Source: Actinomycetes bacterium (lineage in GTDB: Bacteria > Actinomycetota > Actinomycetes > S36-B12 > CAIYMF01). Taken from it: a stretch of 32,330 nt of DNA. Position 1 is the first letter of the stretch. Each line of letters opens with the position of its first letter. A program made the position numbers and the translations under genes. The notes beneath the pieces were generated by a model. It saw nothing but the letters and a program-made list of their open reading frames with translations, had not been told where the DNA came from and searched no databases. Location of the stretch: assembly GCA_021784035.1 (NCBI GenBank), contig JAJXTD010000008.1:1-32330 (forward strand). Reading direction: 5' to 3'. Below, in pieces: positions 1-7,384 of this stretch.

Positions 1-16
1 GCTCCGTCAGTGCCAT
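1..16 (-). CDS. nuoE: NADH-quinone oxidoreductase subunit E, first five codons (partial)
   Basis: An ATG on the minus strand at 16-14 opens a frame reading MALTE before the window ends. It lies 69 nt after the nuoD stop, where nuoE (the 24-kDa [2Fe-2S] subunit of the NADH-dehydrogenase arm of complex I) follows in the usual nuoA-N order. A purine-rich stretch (GAGAGAGA) precedes it as a modest ribosome binding site. The gap to nuoD holds a small perfect hairpin, GGGCC-TAAC-GGCCC, at 47-60. The assignment rests on position, since five codons cannot identify the protein. Confidence 0.5.
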
Positions 17-85
17 GTCGTCTCTCTCGCTCGTCTCGTGTGTCGCGGGCCTAACGGCCCATGATCCGCTCGTGCCGTCTGCCCA

Positions 86-1465
86 TCACCGGTCGACCCC
101 GCCCAGGACGGGGTCGATCGAGGCGATGGCGCCGACGACGTCGGCGACCTGGCCGCCCTCGCACATCGCCGCGGTGGCCTGCAGGTTGTTGAACGACGGG
201 TCGCGGAAGTGCACGCGGTAGGGGCGGGTGCCCCCGTCGCTGACGATGTGCACGCCCACCTCGCCGCGGGGCGCCTCGATAGCGGCGTAGACCTGGCCGG
301 CGGGGACGTGGAACCCCTCGGTGACCAGCTTGAAGTGGTGGATCAGCGCCTCCATCGACTCGCCCATGATGTGGCGGATGTGCTCGAGGGAGTTGCCCTG
401 GCCGTCGGCGCCGATGGACAGCTGCGCGGGCCAGGCGATCTTCTTGTCCGCGACCATCACCGGGCCGGGCTCGAGCATGTCGAGGGCCTGCTCGAGGATG
501 CGCATCGACTGGTTGATCTCCTCGAGGCGGATGAGGAACCGGCCGTAGACGTCGCAGGTGTCGGTGGTGGGCACGTCGAAGTCGAACTTCTCGTAGCCGA
601 AGTACGGCTGGGACTTGCGCAGGTCGTGCGGCAGGCCGGCCGAGCGCAGCACCGGGCCGGTGATGCCCAGGGCCATGCACCCGGCGAGGTCGAGGTAGCC
701 GATGCCCGAGGTGCGGTCCTTCCAGACGCCGTTGTCCACGAGCATCTGCGGCACGCCGTCGAGCTGCTTGGGCAGCTGGCGCAGCACCGCGCGGATCCGG
801 TCGGCGCCGCCCTCGGGCATGTCCTGCGCGACGCCCCCGGGGCGGATGTACGCGTGGTTCATCCGCAGGCCGGTGATCATCTCGAGCATGTCGAGCACGA
901 GCTCGCGGTCGCGGAAGCCGTTGGTCATCGCGGTGAGGGCGCCCATCTCCATGCCGCCCGTGGCCACGGCCACGAGGTGCGAGGAGATGCGGTTGAGCTC
1001 GAGGGTGATGATCCGCATGAGCTGGGCACGCGGCGGCACGTCGTCGACGATGCCGAGCAGCTTCTCGACGCCGAGGCAGTAGGCCGCCTCGTTCGCGATC
1101 GGCGCGAGGTAGTCCATCCGCGTGACGTAGGCGACGGCCTGCGTCCAGGTGCGGTACTCGAGGTTCTTCTCGATGCCGGTGTGCAGGTAGCCGATGCCGC
1201 AGCGGGCCTCCGTGACGGTCTCGCCCTGCAGCTCGAGGATGAGCCGGAGCACGCCGTGGGTCGACGGGTGCTGCGGGCCCATGTTGACGACGACGCGTTC
1301 CTTCTCCCCCTCCGGGGCCGCGAGCACGCTGTCCCAGTCGCCGCCGACGACGGTGTAGACGCGGCCCTCGGTGGTGTCGTAGGCGCCGGCGTACGCGTCG
1401 GCCGGTGACGGGCCGCCGGCCGGACCGCCCTCGTCGTAGTCGGCCTCGTAGGTGACCTCGTTCAT
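86..1465 (-). CDS. nuoD: NADH-quinone oxidoreductase subunit D (49-kDa)
   Basis: Quinone-site subunit of the peripheral arm of complex I. With NuoB it forms the pocket where electrons pass from cluster N2 to menaquinone at the cytoplasmic membrane face. The 459-residue product carries the family signature GPQHPSTHG at about residues 63-71, followed by the long 49-kDa domain. The first 55 residues are acidic and glycine-rich (EADYDEGG) and form an extension beyond the conserved core, so the protein is somewhat longer than usual. The ATG overlaps the nuoC stop as ATGA, indicating translational coupling. The stop at 86-88 is followed by a 69-nt spacer and the presumed nuoE start. Identification is secure. 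Confidence 0.97.
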   Translation of the reverse strand: MNEVTYEADYDEGGPAGGPSPADAYAGAYDTTEGRVYTVVGGDWDSVLAAPEGEKERVVVNMGPQHPSTHGVLRLILELQGETVTEARCGIGYLHTGIEKNLEYRTWTQAVAYVTRMDYLAPIANEAAYCLGVEKLLGIVDDVPPRAQLMRIITLELNRISSHLVAVATGGMEMGALTAMTNGFRDRELVLDMLEMITGLRMNHAYIRPGGVAQDMPEGGADRIRAVLRQLPKQLDGVPQMLVDNGVWKDRTSGIGYLDLAGCMALGITGPVLRSAGLPHDLRKSQPYFGYEKFDFDVPTTDTCDVYGRFLIRLEEINQSMRILEQALDMLEPGPVMVADKKIAWPAQLSIGADGQGNSLEHIRHIMGESMEALIHHFKLVTEGFHVPAGQVYAAIEAPRGEVGVHIVSDGGTRPYRVHFRDPSFNNLQATAAMCEGGQVADVVGAIASIDPVLGGVDR

Positions 1466-2190
1466 GAGTACGACCTCCGCTCGTCGGGCGGCGGGATCGT
1501 CGCGCCCTTGTACTCGACCGGGACTCCGCCCAGCGGGTAGTCCTTGCGCTGCGGGTGCCCCGCCCAGTCGTCCGGCATGAGGATGCGGGTCAGACCGGGG
1601 TGTCCGTCGAAGACGATGCCGAACATGTCGAACGTCTCGCGCTCGTGCCAGTCGTCGGCCGGGTAGACCGAGACGATGCTCGGCACGTGCGGGTGCGCGT
1701 CGGGCGCCGAGACCTCCACGCGCACGCGGCGGTTGTGCGTGACCGACAGGAAGTGCCAGACGGCGTGCAGCTCGCGGCCGGCCTGGTGGGGGTAGTGGAC
1801 GCCGGAGACGCCGGTGCAGACCTCGAACCGCAGCGCCGGCTCGTCACGCAGGCGACGGACGAACGCGAGCAGGTGCTCCGCACGCACGTGGAACGTGATC
1901 TCGCCACGGTCGACGACGACCGCCTCGACCGCGACGTCCAGGGACAGGCCGTCCTCCTGCAGCGCGAGGTCGAGCTCGTCCGCGACCTCGTCGAACCACC
2001 CGCCGAACGGGCGGACCGACGGCGCGGGCAGCTCGATCGTGCGGACCAGGCCGCCGTAGCCGGACGTGTCGCCGGCGCCGGACACCCCGAACATGCCGGT
2101 GCGCACGTCGACGACGGGCAGGGTCGGGGCGCCGGCAGGGACGACGTCGAGAGCCGCGTCGGCGCCTGGGGTCTCGGGGGAGTCGCTCAC
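1462..2190 (-). CDS. nuoC: NADH-quinone oxidoreductase subunit C (30-kDa)
   Basis: Peripheral-arm subunit that braces NuoB and NuoD; it has no cofactor. The ORF-track frame is open far upstream, but a GTG at 2190 overlaps the nuoB stop as GTGA and gives a 242-residue protein of normal size, so I place the start there. The first 50 residues are low-complexity (Ala/Pro/Asp). The C-terminal half holds the 30-kDa signature: [12 protein letters not shown], then GHPGLTRIL and a [10 protein letters not shown]-type ending. Separate nuoC and nuoD genes, as here, contrast with the fused nuoCD of enterobacteria. Confidence 0.96.
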   Translation of the reverse strand: MSDSPETPGADAALDVVPAGAPTLPVVDVRTGMFGVSGAGDTSGYGGLVRTIELPAPSVRPFGGWFDEVADELDLALQEDGLSLDVAVEAVVVDRGEITFHVRAEHLLAFVRRLRDEPALRFEVCTGVSGVHYPHQAGRELHAVWHFLSVTHNRRVRVEVSAPDAHPHVPSIVSVYPADDWHERETFDMFGIVFDGHPGLTRILMPDDWAGHPQRKDYPLGGVPVEYKGATIPPPDERRSYS

Positions 2191-2741
2191 CGCAGCAGGC
2201 CCTTCATCGCCGAGGTCGGCTCCGCCACGAGGGCCGCCGCCTCGAGCTCGGTGATCTCGTTCTGGCGGTTGACGCCGAGCTTGGTCGCCTGGACCTGCTC
2301 GTGCAGCTTGAGGATCGCGTCGAGGAGCATCTCGGGGCGCGGCGGGCAGCCGGGGAGGTAGATGTCGACAGGCACGATGTGGTCGACACCCTGGACGATC
2401 GCGTAGTTGTTGAACATGCCGCCGCTCGACGCACAGACGCCCATGGCGAGCACCCACTTGGGCTCGGGCATCTGGTCGTAGATCTGGCGCAGCACCGGTG
2501 CCATCTTCTGGCTGAGCCGGCCGGCCACGATCATGAGGTCGGCCTGTCGCGGCGAGGGGCGGAAGACCTCCATGCCGAAGCGGGCGAGGTCGAAGCGGCC
2601 CGCGCCGGTCGACATCATCTCGATCGAGCAGCAGGCCAGCCCGAACGTCGCGGGCCACATCGAGTGCGACCGGGCGGCGCCCGCGAGCTTCTCGACGGTC
2701 GTCAGCAGCACGCCGCTGGGGAGGCTCTCCTCGAGTCCCAT
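2187..2741 (-). CDS. nuoB: NADH-quinone oxidoreductase subunit B (N2 cluster subunit)
   Basis: Binds the terminal [4Fe-4S] cluster N2, which passes electrons to quinone. The 184-residue protein shows all four expected cysteines: the tandem pair in [11 protein letters not shown] (about C37, C38), GVCASSGG (about C103) and [10 protein letters not shown] (about C132). Length is typical. ATG start at 2741, 57 nt after nuoA. The stop overlaps the nuoC GTG by four bases. Confidence 0.97.
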   Translation of the reverse strand: MGLEESLPSGVLLTTVEKLAGAARSHSMWPATFGLACCSIEMMSTGAGRFDLARFGMEVFRPSPRQADLMIVAGRLSQKMAPVLRQIYDQMPEPKWVLAMGVCASSGGMFNNYAIVQGVDHIVPVDIYLPGCPPRPEMLLDAILKLHEQVQATKLGVNRQNEITELEAAALVAEPTSAMKGLLR

Positions 2742-2798
2742 GGGTCTAGCCCTCCAGTCCGTCTACGGGTGGTCGCTGCGCGGCGTTCGTCCGTGGGC

Positions 2799-3161
2799 TC
2801 AGTCCCACTCCAGCCCACCCCGTCGCCAGACATAGCCGTAGACCACGAGCACGGTGACGATGAACAGCACCATCTCGACGAGACCGAACAGCCGCAGCTG
2901 GTCGAACGCGACCGCGAACGGGTAGAGGAACACGATCTCGATGTCGAACACGATGAACAGCATCGCCGTCAGGTAGTACTTGATCGGGAACCTGCCGCCG
3001 CCCATCGGCTGCGGGGTCGGCTCGATGCCGCACTCGTACGCGTCGAGCTTGGCCCGGTTGTAGCGACGGGGACCCAGGAACGTCGGCGCGGCGACCGAGA
3101 ACGCACCGAAGGCGGCCCCGAGGATGCCGAGGACCAGGATCGGCAGGTAGACCTGGCCCAT
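2799..3161 (-). CDS. nuoA: NADH-quinone oxidoreductase subunit A
   Basis: Small membrane subunit at the junction of the peripheral and membrane arms of complex I. The 120-residue sequence has three hydrophobic helices (about 5-27, 63-83, 88-112) and the conserved loop with YECGIEP, whose cysteine is the one known to change exposure between active and deactive enzyme states. FDIEIVFLYP in the second helix is diagnostic. A GAAGGGG-type ribosome binding site stands just before the ATG at 3161. First gene of the nuo operon in this window. Confidence 0.96.
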   Translation of the reverse strand: MGQVYLPILVLGILGAAFGAFSVAAPTFLGPRRYNRAKLDAYECGIEPTPQPMGGGRFPIKYYLTAMLFIVFDIEIVFLYPFAVAFDQLRLFGLVEMVLFIVTVLVVYGYVWRRGGLEWD

Positions 3162-3194
3162 GTCGGTGCCCCTTCCGTCGGTGAGACCGTCGCG

Positions 3195-3200
3195 ATCCTA
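3195..3200 (-). promoter_or_regulatory. nuoA: Possible -10 element for the nuo operon (TAGGAT)
   Basis: Reading toward nuoA, TAGGAT fits the TAnnnT pattern and would place a transcription start about 27 nt before the ATG, leaving room for the visible ribosome binding site. The sequence 17 nt upstream (CTACTT) is a poor -35, so this is tentative. A lone Rex-like half-site (TTCACGA on the minus strand) overlaps the spacer, but no second half is present. Confidence 0.35.
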
Positions 3201-3227
3201 GTCGTGCCGGACTCGTGAAGTAGTGGT

Positions 3228-3246
3228 GGCGGGTGGTGCTCCCGCC
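3228..3246 (-). terminator. GC hairpin after the menJ-like gene
   Basis: GGCGGG-TGGTGCT-CCCGCC forms a perfect 6-bp GC stem six bases beyond the stop codon of the reductase gene, between it and nuoA. There is no T-tract, as is common for actinobacterial hairpin terminators. It could separate transcription of the reductase from the nuo operon. Confidence 0.4.
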
Positions 3247-3251
3247 CCGGT

Positions 3252-4541
3252 TCAGGCAGCGGGCGCCACCTTCGCCAGGGCGTTGACGATCCGGTCGGTC
3301 CAGTCGCCGCCGCGCGGGTCCCGGAGGTTCGACAGGGTCGTCATGGTCAGCTTCATGAGCAGGGGCCGGGACAGGCCCTTCTGCGTGGCGAGCCGCATGA
3401 TCTCGGGGTTCCCGATGAGCTTCACGAAGACGCGGCCCATCGTGTAGTAGCCGCCGTACTCCTGCTTGAGCAGGCGCGGGTAGTCGGCGAGCGCCTTCTC
3501 CCGGGAGTCGGCCGTCGGGCGGCGCAGCGCCTGGGCCATGACGTCGGCGGCGAGCGCACCGGACTCCATCGCGTAGGCGATGCCCTCCCCGTTGAACGGG
3601 TTGACCATGCCGGCCGAGTCACCGACGAGCAGCAGGCCGTCGGCATAGTGCGGCTTGCGGTTGAACGCCATGGGCAGCGCCGCGCCCCGGATCGGCTCGA
3701 CCCGGGACTCCTCGGAGAACCCGTAGGAGGCGTCGGCCCGGTCGACCCAGCGCTGCATGAGCGCCTTGTAGTCGACCTTCCCGAAGGCCGGGCTCGAGTC
3801 GAGGATCCCGAGGCCGACGTTCACCGTGCCGTCGCCGAGGCCGAAGATCCAGCCGTAGCCGGGGAGAAGCTTGTCGCCGTCCCACAGCTCGAGGTGGCTC
3901 TCCAGCCACTCGTCGTGCGTGAAGGCCTCGCTGCGGTAGTAGGTGCGGACCGCGACGCCCATCGGGCGGTTCTCCAGCCGTTCGCGGCCGGCGGCGACGG
4001 ACAGCCGGCTGGAGTTGCCGTCGGCCGCGACCACGAGCGGGGCGCGGTAGGTGACCTCGCCGTGCTTCGTGCCGTCGGCGTCGGCGGTCCGCGCGGTGAC
4101 CCCGACGATCCGGCCGGAGCGCTCGTCGCGGACCGGGCCGGTCACGTTGGTGCGCTCGAGCAGCCGCGCGCCGGCCTTCTCGGCCTGGCGGGCGAGGATC
4201 TCGTCGAAGTCCTTGCGGGTGCGGGTGAGGCCGTAGTCGGGGAACGTGGCCAGGTCCGGCCAGCGCATCTCCAGCCGGTGGCCGCCGCCGATGATCCGCA
4301 GCCCGACGTTGCGGGCCCAGCCCGCCTCGGGGCCGGTGTCGATGCCCATCTCGACGAGCTGCTTCACCGCGCGCGGGGTGAGGCCGTCGCCGCAGACCTT
4401 CTCCCGCGGGAAGGCGGTCTTCTCCAGGACGAGGACGTCGAGCCCGCGCTGGGCGAGGTGGAAGGCAGTCGCGGACCCGGCAGGGCCGGCGCCGACGACG
4501 ATGACGTCGGCGTCGTACGCCGGTGGTGGTGTCGTGGTCAC
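3252..4541 (-). CDS. menJ: Geranylgeranyl reductase family FAD protein, probably menaquinone reductase
   Basis: FAD-dependent reductase that saturates isoprenoid double bonds. In mycobacteria the family member MenJ hydrogenates the beta-isoprene unit of menaquinone, and the surrounding men genes make that the likeliest role here. From the GTG at 4541 the product is 429 residues. It has the dinucleotide-binding motif VVGAGPAG (about 15-22), the family motif PREKVCGDGLTPRAV, and the second FAD motif LLVGDSAGMVNPFNGEGI. The ORF track starts at a GTG at 4598, which also has an AGGAG upstream. That codon lies inside a Rex-like palindrome and only a few bases after a candidate -10, so I prefer 4541, which has GAGGA ten bases upstream. 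Reduction of another prenyl lipid is possible. Confidence 0.85.
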   Translation of the reverse strand: MTTTPPPAYDADVIVVGAGPAGSATAFHLAQRGLDVLVLEKTAFPREKVCGDGLTPRAVKQLVEMGIDTGPEAGWARNVGLRIIGGGHRLEMRWPDLATFPDYGLTRTRKDFDEILARQAEKAGARLLERTNVTGPVRDERSGRIVGVTARTADADGTKHGEVTYRAPLVVAADGNSSRLSVAAGRERLENRPMGVAVRTYYRSEAFTHDEWLESHLELWDGDKLLPGYGWIFGLGDGTVNVGLGILDSSPAFGKVDYKALMQRWVDRADASYGFSEESRVEPIRGAALPMAFNRKPHYADGLLLVGDSAGMVNPFNGEGIAYAMESGALAADVMAQALRRPTADSREKALADYPRLLKQEYGGYYTMGRVFVKLIGNPEIMRLATQKGLSRPLLMKLTMTTLSNLRDPRGGDWTDRIVNALAKVAPAA

Positions 4542-4582
4542 GGCTGAAGGATCCTCGGGGTCCGGACGGCGCGCGCGTGCGC

Positions 4583-4600
4583 TTGTGAAAACCTTCACGA
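4583..4600. promoter_or_regulatory. Candidate Rex operator upstream of menJ
   Basis: TTGTGAAAACCTTCACGA matches the Rex operator consensus TTGTGAA-N4-TTCACAA at 13 of the 14 defined positions. It lies 41 bp upstream of the chosen menJ start and just after a -10-like TAGGGT on the same strand, where a bound repressor would block early elongation. A rex gene is encoded in the same window, with a similar site at its own promoter. The match is seen directly; binding is inferred. Confidence 0.65.
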
Positions 4601-4610
4601 AGGCGCTCCT

Positions 4611-4616
4611 ACCCTA
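4611..4616 (-). promoter_or_regulatory. Possible -10 element for menJ (TAGGGT)
   Basis: TAGGGT on the minus strand fits TAnnnT. Transcription starting about seven bases downstream would place the Rex-like palindrome at roughly +4 to +21. No good -35 is visible 16-18 nt upstream (GCCGGG region), so support comes mainly from geometry. Confidence 0.3.
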
Positions 4617-4670
4617 CCCCCGCTCCCGGGATGCCCGGCACCGGGTTGGCCCCGCTCCTGCCCCTCCCCT

Positions 4671-4706
4671 CCGGTCCGGCGCCGCCCCCGGACGCCGTCG
4701 GACCGG
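4671..4706. other. Long inverted repeat in the menJ-menF divergent region
   Basis: CCGGTCCG and CGGACCGG are perfect 8-bp inverted arms separated by 20 GC-rich bases, midway between the divergent menJ and menF starts. It could be an operator or simply a structured GC-rich spacer. Apart from this, the Rex-like site and the -10 candidates, I see nothing else in the 232-nt gap. Confidence 0.3.
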
Positions 4707-4761
4707 GGAGACGTTCGCCACGTCGGGCTCCCGTCGGGCTGCCGAGCCGACCACCTGCCCC

Positions 4762-4767
4762 TAGCCT
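4762..4767 (+). promoter_or_regulatory. -10 element positioned for a leaderless menF mRNA (TAGCCT)
   Basis: TAGCCT ends six bases before the menF GTG, so transcription would start at or next to the first base of the start codon. No Shine-Dalgarno sequence precedes the GTG, which agrees with leaderless translation, common in actinobacteria. No clear -35 is visible. Confidence 0.5.
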
Positions 4768-4773
4768 GGTCGG

Positions 4774-6081
4774 GTGTCCACCGCGCTCGTCGCCGCGCCC
4801 GCGCCTCCGGCGACGGTCCGGACGGTCGCCCTGCCCGAGCACCTGTCCCACCGGCCGCTGCTGTCGCTCCTGCCCCGTGGCGTCGCGTCGACGTCGTGGG
4901 TGAGCACCGACGAGGTCGGGGCGGACAGCGGTCTCGTGGGCTGGGGCGAGGCCACGCGCGCCGAGTTCGGTGGCGCGGAGCGCTTCTCCCGCGCCCAGCG
5001 CTGGTGGGCCCGCTACCTGGCCGACGCCGACGTCGTCGACGAGGTCGGCGTACCCGGCACGGGCCCGGTCGCGTTCGCGTCGTTCGCGTTCGACCCGACC
5101 CCGGGCAGGTCCGTCGCCGTCGTCCCCTCGGTCGTGGTCGGGCGCCGTGACGGCGTCACCTGGCTGACCGTCGTCGCCGGGAGCCCGCGCGAGGCCCGGC
5201 TCGCGGTCGAGGAGACGGTGGCCGCCCTCGGCCACCCGACGGCCGTCCCCGAGGCGCCCCGTGGCGTCGCCTACTCGGAGGGCTCGCTGCCGGTGACCGA
5301 CTGGCAGGCCGCCGTCCGCGAGGCCGTCCGGCGGATCGACGACGGCGAGCTGGACAAGGTGGTCCTCGCGCGCGACGTCGTGGTCACGACCGACGCACCT
5401 GTCGACACGCGCTACCTGCTCACCCACCTCGCCGCGCGGTACCCGTCGTGCTGGACGTTCTCCGTCGACGGGCTGCTCGGCGCGACGCCGGAGATGCTCG
5501 TGCGCCGGATCGGCGACACGGTCACCTCCCGCGTCCTCGCCGGCACCATGCGCCGCTCGTCGGACGCGTCGTCGGACGCCTCGCTGGCCTCGGCGCTGCT
5601 CGACTCGGCGAAGGACCACGCCGAGCACGAGTACGCCGTCCAGTCCGTCGCCCTGGCGCTGGCCGCCCACTGCACCGACCTCGACGTCCCGGCCACGCCG
5701 CGGCTGCTGCGCCTCGCCAACGTCCAGCACCTGGCCACCGACGTGTCCGGCGTACTCGCCGACGGCGCTCCGGTGCTCGCTCTCGCGGCGTCGCTGCACC
5801 CGACCGCGGCGGTGTGCGGCACCCCGACCGAGCGCGCCCTCGCGGTGATCCGCGAGCTCGAGGGCATGGACCGCGGCCGCTACGCCGGCCCGGTCGGCTG
5901 GGTCGACTCCCGCGGCGACGGCGAGTTCGGCATCGCCCTGCGCTGCGGGTCGGTCGAGGCCGAGGACCGGCTGCGGCTCTACGCCGGCTGCGGCCTCGTC
6001 TCCGGCTCGGACGCCGACGCCGAGCTCGCCGAGACGCAGGCCAAGCTCGTCGCGATGCGCGACGCCCTCGAGCCGGACTGA
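4774..6081 (+). CDS. menF: Isochorismate synthase (menaquinone type)
   Basis: Converts chorismate to isochorismate, the first committed step of menaquinone synthesis. The 435-residue product has a variable N-terminal half and a chorismate-binding C-terminal half. GELDKVVLARD holds the lysine (about K195) that acts as general base in MenF-type enzymes. Also present are GATPEML (236-242), the HPTAAVCGTP segment (about 342-351) and acidic residues in REL-EGMDRGRY that bind magnesium in the family. A short imperfect repeat (SSDASSDAS, about 262-270) sits in a loop. EntC/DhbC siderophore enzymes are similar, but the men neighbours favour MenF. The GTG start is supported by the -10 spacing and the lack of any better start. 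The gene converges on the metallopeptidase gene, with a hairpin repeat between them. Confidence 0.92.
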   Translation: MSTALVAAPAPPATVRTVALPEHLSHRPLLSLLPRGVASTSWVSTDEVGADSGLVGWGEATRAEFGGAERFSRAQRWWARYLADADVVDEVGVPGTGPVAFASFAFDPTPGRSVAVVPSVVVGRRDGVTWLTVVAGSPREARLAVEETVAALGHPTAVPEAPRGVAYSEGSLPVTDWQAAVREAVRRIDDGELDKVVLARDVVVTTDAPVDTRYLLTHLAARYPSCWTFSVDGLLGATPEMLVRRIGDTVTSRVLAGTMRRSSDASSDASLASALLDSAKDHAEHEYAVQSVALALAAHCTDLDVPATPRLLRLANVQHLATDVSGVLADGAPVLALAASLHPTAAVCGTPTERALAVIRELEGMDRGRYAGPVGWVDSRGDGEFGIALRCGSVEAEDRLRLYAGCGLVSGSDADAELAETQAKLVAMRDALEPD

Positions 6082-6103
6082 GCCGGACCGTCCCGGCACG
6101 GAT

Positions 6104-6169
6104 CGCGAGTTACACGTCTTACCGACCTGTTCGCCCGGGTGGACCGGTCGGTCCGAGGTGTAACTCGCG
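6104..6169. repeat. Hairpin repeat element, copy 1
   Basis: CGCGAGTTACAC at 6104-6115 and GTGTAACTCGCG at 6158-6169 form a perfect 12-bp stem. Pairing continues inward with three mismatches to an eleven-bp extension, around a loop of about 20 nt. A near-identical element in the same orientation lies at 7317-7380. Copy 1 sits between the convergent menF and metallopeptidase stops, so it may act as a bidirectional terminator. The long conserved arms also suggest a dispersed repeat family. Confidence 0.8.
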
Positions 6170-6180
6170 GCTGGGCCGGG

Positions 6181-7236
6181 TCAGGGCAGGAGGCCGCGCT
6201 GGGTGAAGGCCTGGCGCACGGTGTTCGCCACCCCTGCGTTGTACAGGCGCCGGGCGGTGTCGACGGTGGTCTGGGCGGCCGCGGCGAACGTGGTGTCTGC
6301 GGTGAAGCCGAACTGCGCGTCGATGATCACGCGGCTCGCCCTCGTGTCACCGAGCGCGCCCCGGATCGCCCACAGGGCGCTCGACCAGATCTCGCCGTCG
6401 GCGTGCACCTCGCCCACGGCGTCGGCGGGGTAGACCTTCGTGCCGTCGAGGCGGCGCAGGCAGTGCGGCGTCGTCCTCGTGTACGACGTCGAGTCCCAGT
6501 CGGCGACGCACGCCGGGTCGCCGAGCGCGCCGGACCCGGCGGCCCACTCGCTCACCGCCACGGCGAGGTAGTCGCTGAAGCCCTCGCCGATCGAGCCGGA
6601 CTGCAGGTTCGTGCCGAAGCCGGGGACCTGCGAGTCCTGCACCGAGTGGCCGTACTCGTGGACGATCACCTCGCCGTCCTCGGCGTCGTCGACGCCGCCC
6701 TTGCCCAGCGTGATGTCGGCCTTGGTGTCGCGGAAGAACGAGTTGTCGCCGCCGTACTGGTTGATCCGCAGCTCGATCTGCCGGTCGTTCACCGCAGGCA
6801 AGGCGCTGCCGAAGCCGAGGCTCTGCAGGTAGTGCTGCGCGGTTGTCACCCAGTAGTAGCCCATCACCTGCTCGAACTGGTCGGCGTCGCGGTGGTACGC
6901 CGGCAGCGACGGGCCCGTCACCGCGACCGCCGTCCCGGTCTCGCTCCTGACCCGCACGTACCGTCCGGACAGCGTCCCGCTGCCGTCGAGGTCGGTGAGC
7001 GTGACCTGGTGGTAGGCGGGCGCGAGCGCGGCGTAGTCCGTGTCCTTGCGGTCGGTCAGGGTCTCGTCGCCGGTCGACTGCACCGGGTTGGGGAAGAAGA
7101 CGGTCGCCGCGACGTCCTGGCCGGCCGCCTCCGGCGCCGCCTGCACCGGGGTCGCGCCCGCGGCCACTCCCGTGGCGGCGCACAGGCCGATCGTGGAGAC
7201 GAGCGCGGTGATCCGACGTGCGCGGCGCGACGACAT
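6181..7236 (-). CDS. Secreted zinc metallopeptidase, M4/M36-like (HEYGH)
   Basis: Probable exported protease. The 351-residue product begins with a Sec signal peptide: RRARR, a hydrophobic core at about 10-28, and a likely cleavage after VQA near residue 33. The zinc motif HEYGH (193-197) is followed at a short distance by GEGFSDY, whose glutamate (about 218) is the expected third ligand of the gluzincin clan. A later GEIWSSALW resembles the fungalysin (M36) pattern. The protein is much shorter than typical fungalysins or thermolysins, and I see no FTP or PepSY propeptide. The ORF track starts nine codons earlier, but AGGGGG just before the ATG at 7236 fixes the start. The gene has its own consensus-like promoter and lies between two hairpin repeats, an odd place within a menaquinone cluster. 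Substrate unknown. Confidence 0.85.
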   Translation of the reverse strand: MSSRRARRITALVSTIGLCAATGVAAGATPVQAAPEAAGQDVAATVFFPNPVQSTGDETLTDRKDTDYAALAPAYHQVTLTDLDGSGTLSGRYVRVRSETGTAVAVTGPSLPAYHRDADQFEQVMGYYWVTTAQHYLQSLGFGSALPAVNDRQIELRINQYGGDNSFFRDTKADITLGKGGVDDAEDGEVIVHEYGHSVQDSQVPGFGTNLQSGSIGEGFSDYLAVAVSEWAAGSGALGDPACVADWDSTSYTRTTPHCLRRLDGTKVYPADAVGEVHADGEIWSSALWAIRGALGDTRASRVIIDAQFGFTADTTFAAAAQTTVDTARRLYNAGVANTVRQAFTQRGLLP

Positions 7237-7280
7237 GGGTCCCCCTGTGTCCTTCGGGCGCACCGGACGCGCCCCTCGCC

Positions 7281-7310
7281 AACGTAGGGTCCCGTCCGGA
7301 CGCAGGTCAA
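7281..7310 (-). promoter_or_regulatory. Sigma-70-type promoter of the metallopeptidase gene
   Basis: On the minus strand TTGACC (7310-7305) and TACGTT (7286-7281) are separated by 18 nt, close to the housekeeping consensus and the best -35/-10 pair in this part of the window. It predicts a start near 7274 and a 5' leader of about 38 nt containing the AGGGGG ribosome binding site. The second hairpin repeat abuts its upstream edge. Confidence 0.6.
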
Positions 7311-7316
7311 CGCCAC

Positions 7317-7380
7317 GCGAGTTACACCTCGGACCGACATGTTCGACCCGGTGAACCGGTCGGTCCGAGGTGTAACTCGA
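7317..7380. repeat. Hairpin repeat element, copy 2
   Basis: CGAGTTACACCTCGGACCGAC (7318-7338) and its exact reverse complement (7359-7379) form a perfect 21-bp stem around a 20-nt loop. Most of the sequence, including the right arm and the loop pattern TGTTCG-CCCGG-TG, matches copy 1 at 6104-6169 in the same orientation. It lies 5 nt beyond the menD stop, so it may terminate the menC-menD transcript, and just upstream of the metallopeptidase promoter. Confidence 0.85.
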
Positions 7381-7384
7381 GCCC

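Noticed and set aside
3211-3227. Rex-like site in front of nuoA (TCGTGAAGTAGTGGTGG)
   Set aside because: Only the left half matches; the right half is absent. nuoA control by Rex is known in other actinobacteria but is not supported here.
6104-7380. Insertion sequence bounded by the two hairpin repeats
   Set aside because: The repeats are direct rather than inverted, the enclosed gene is a peptidase and not a transposase, and no target duplication is evident.
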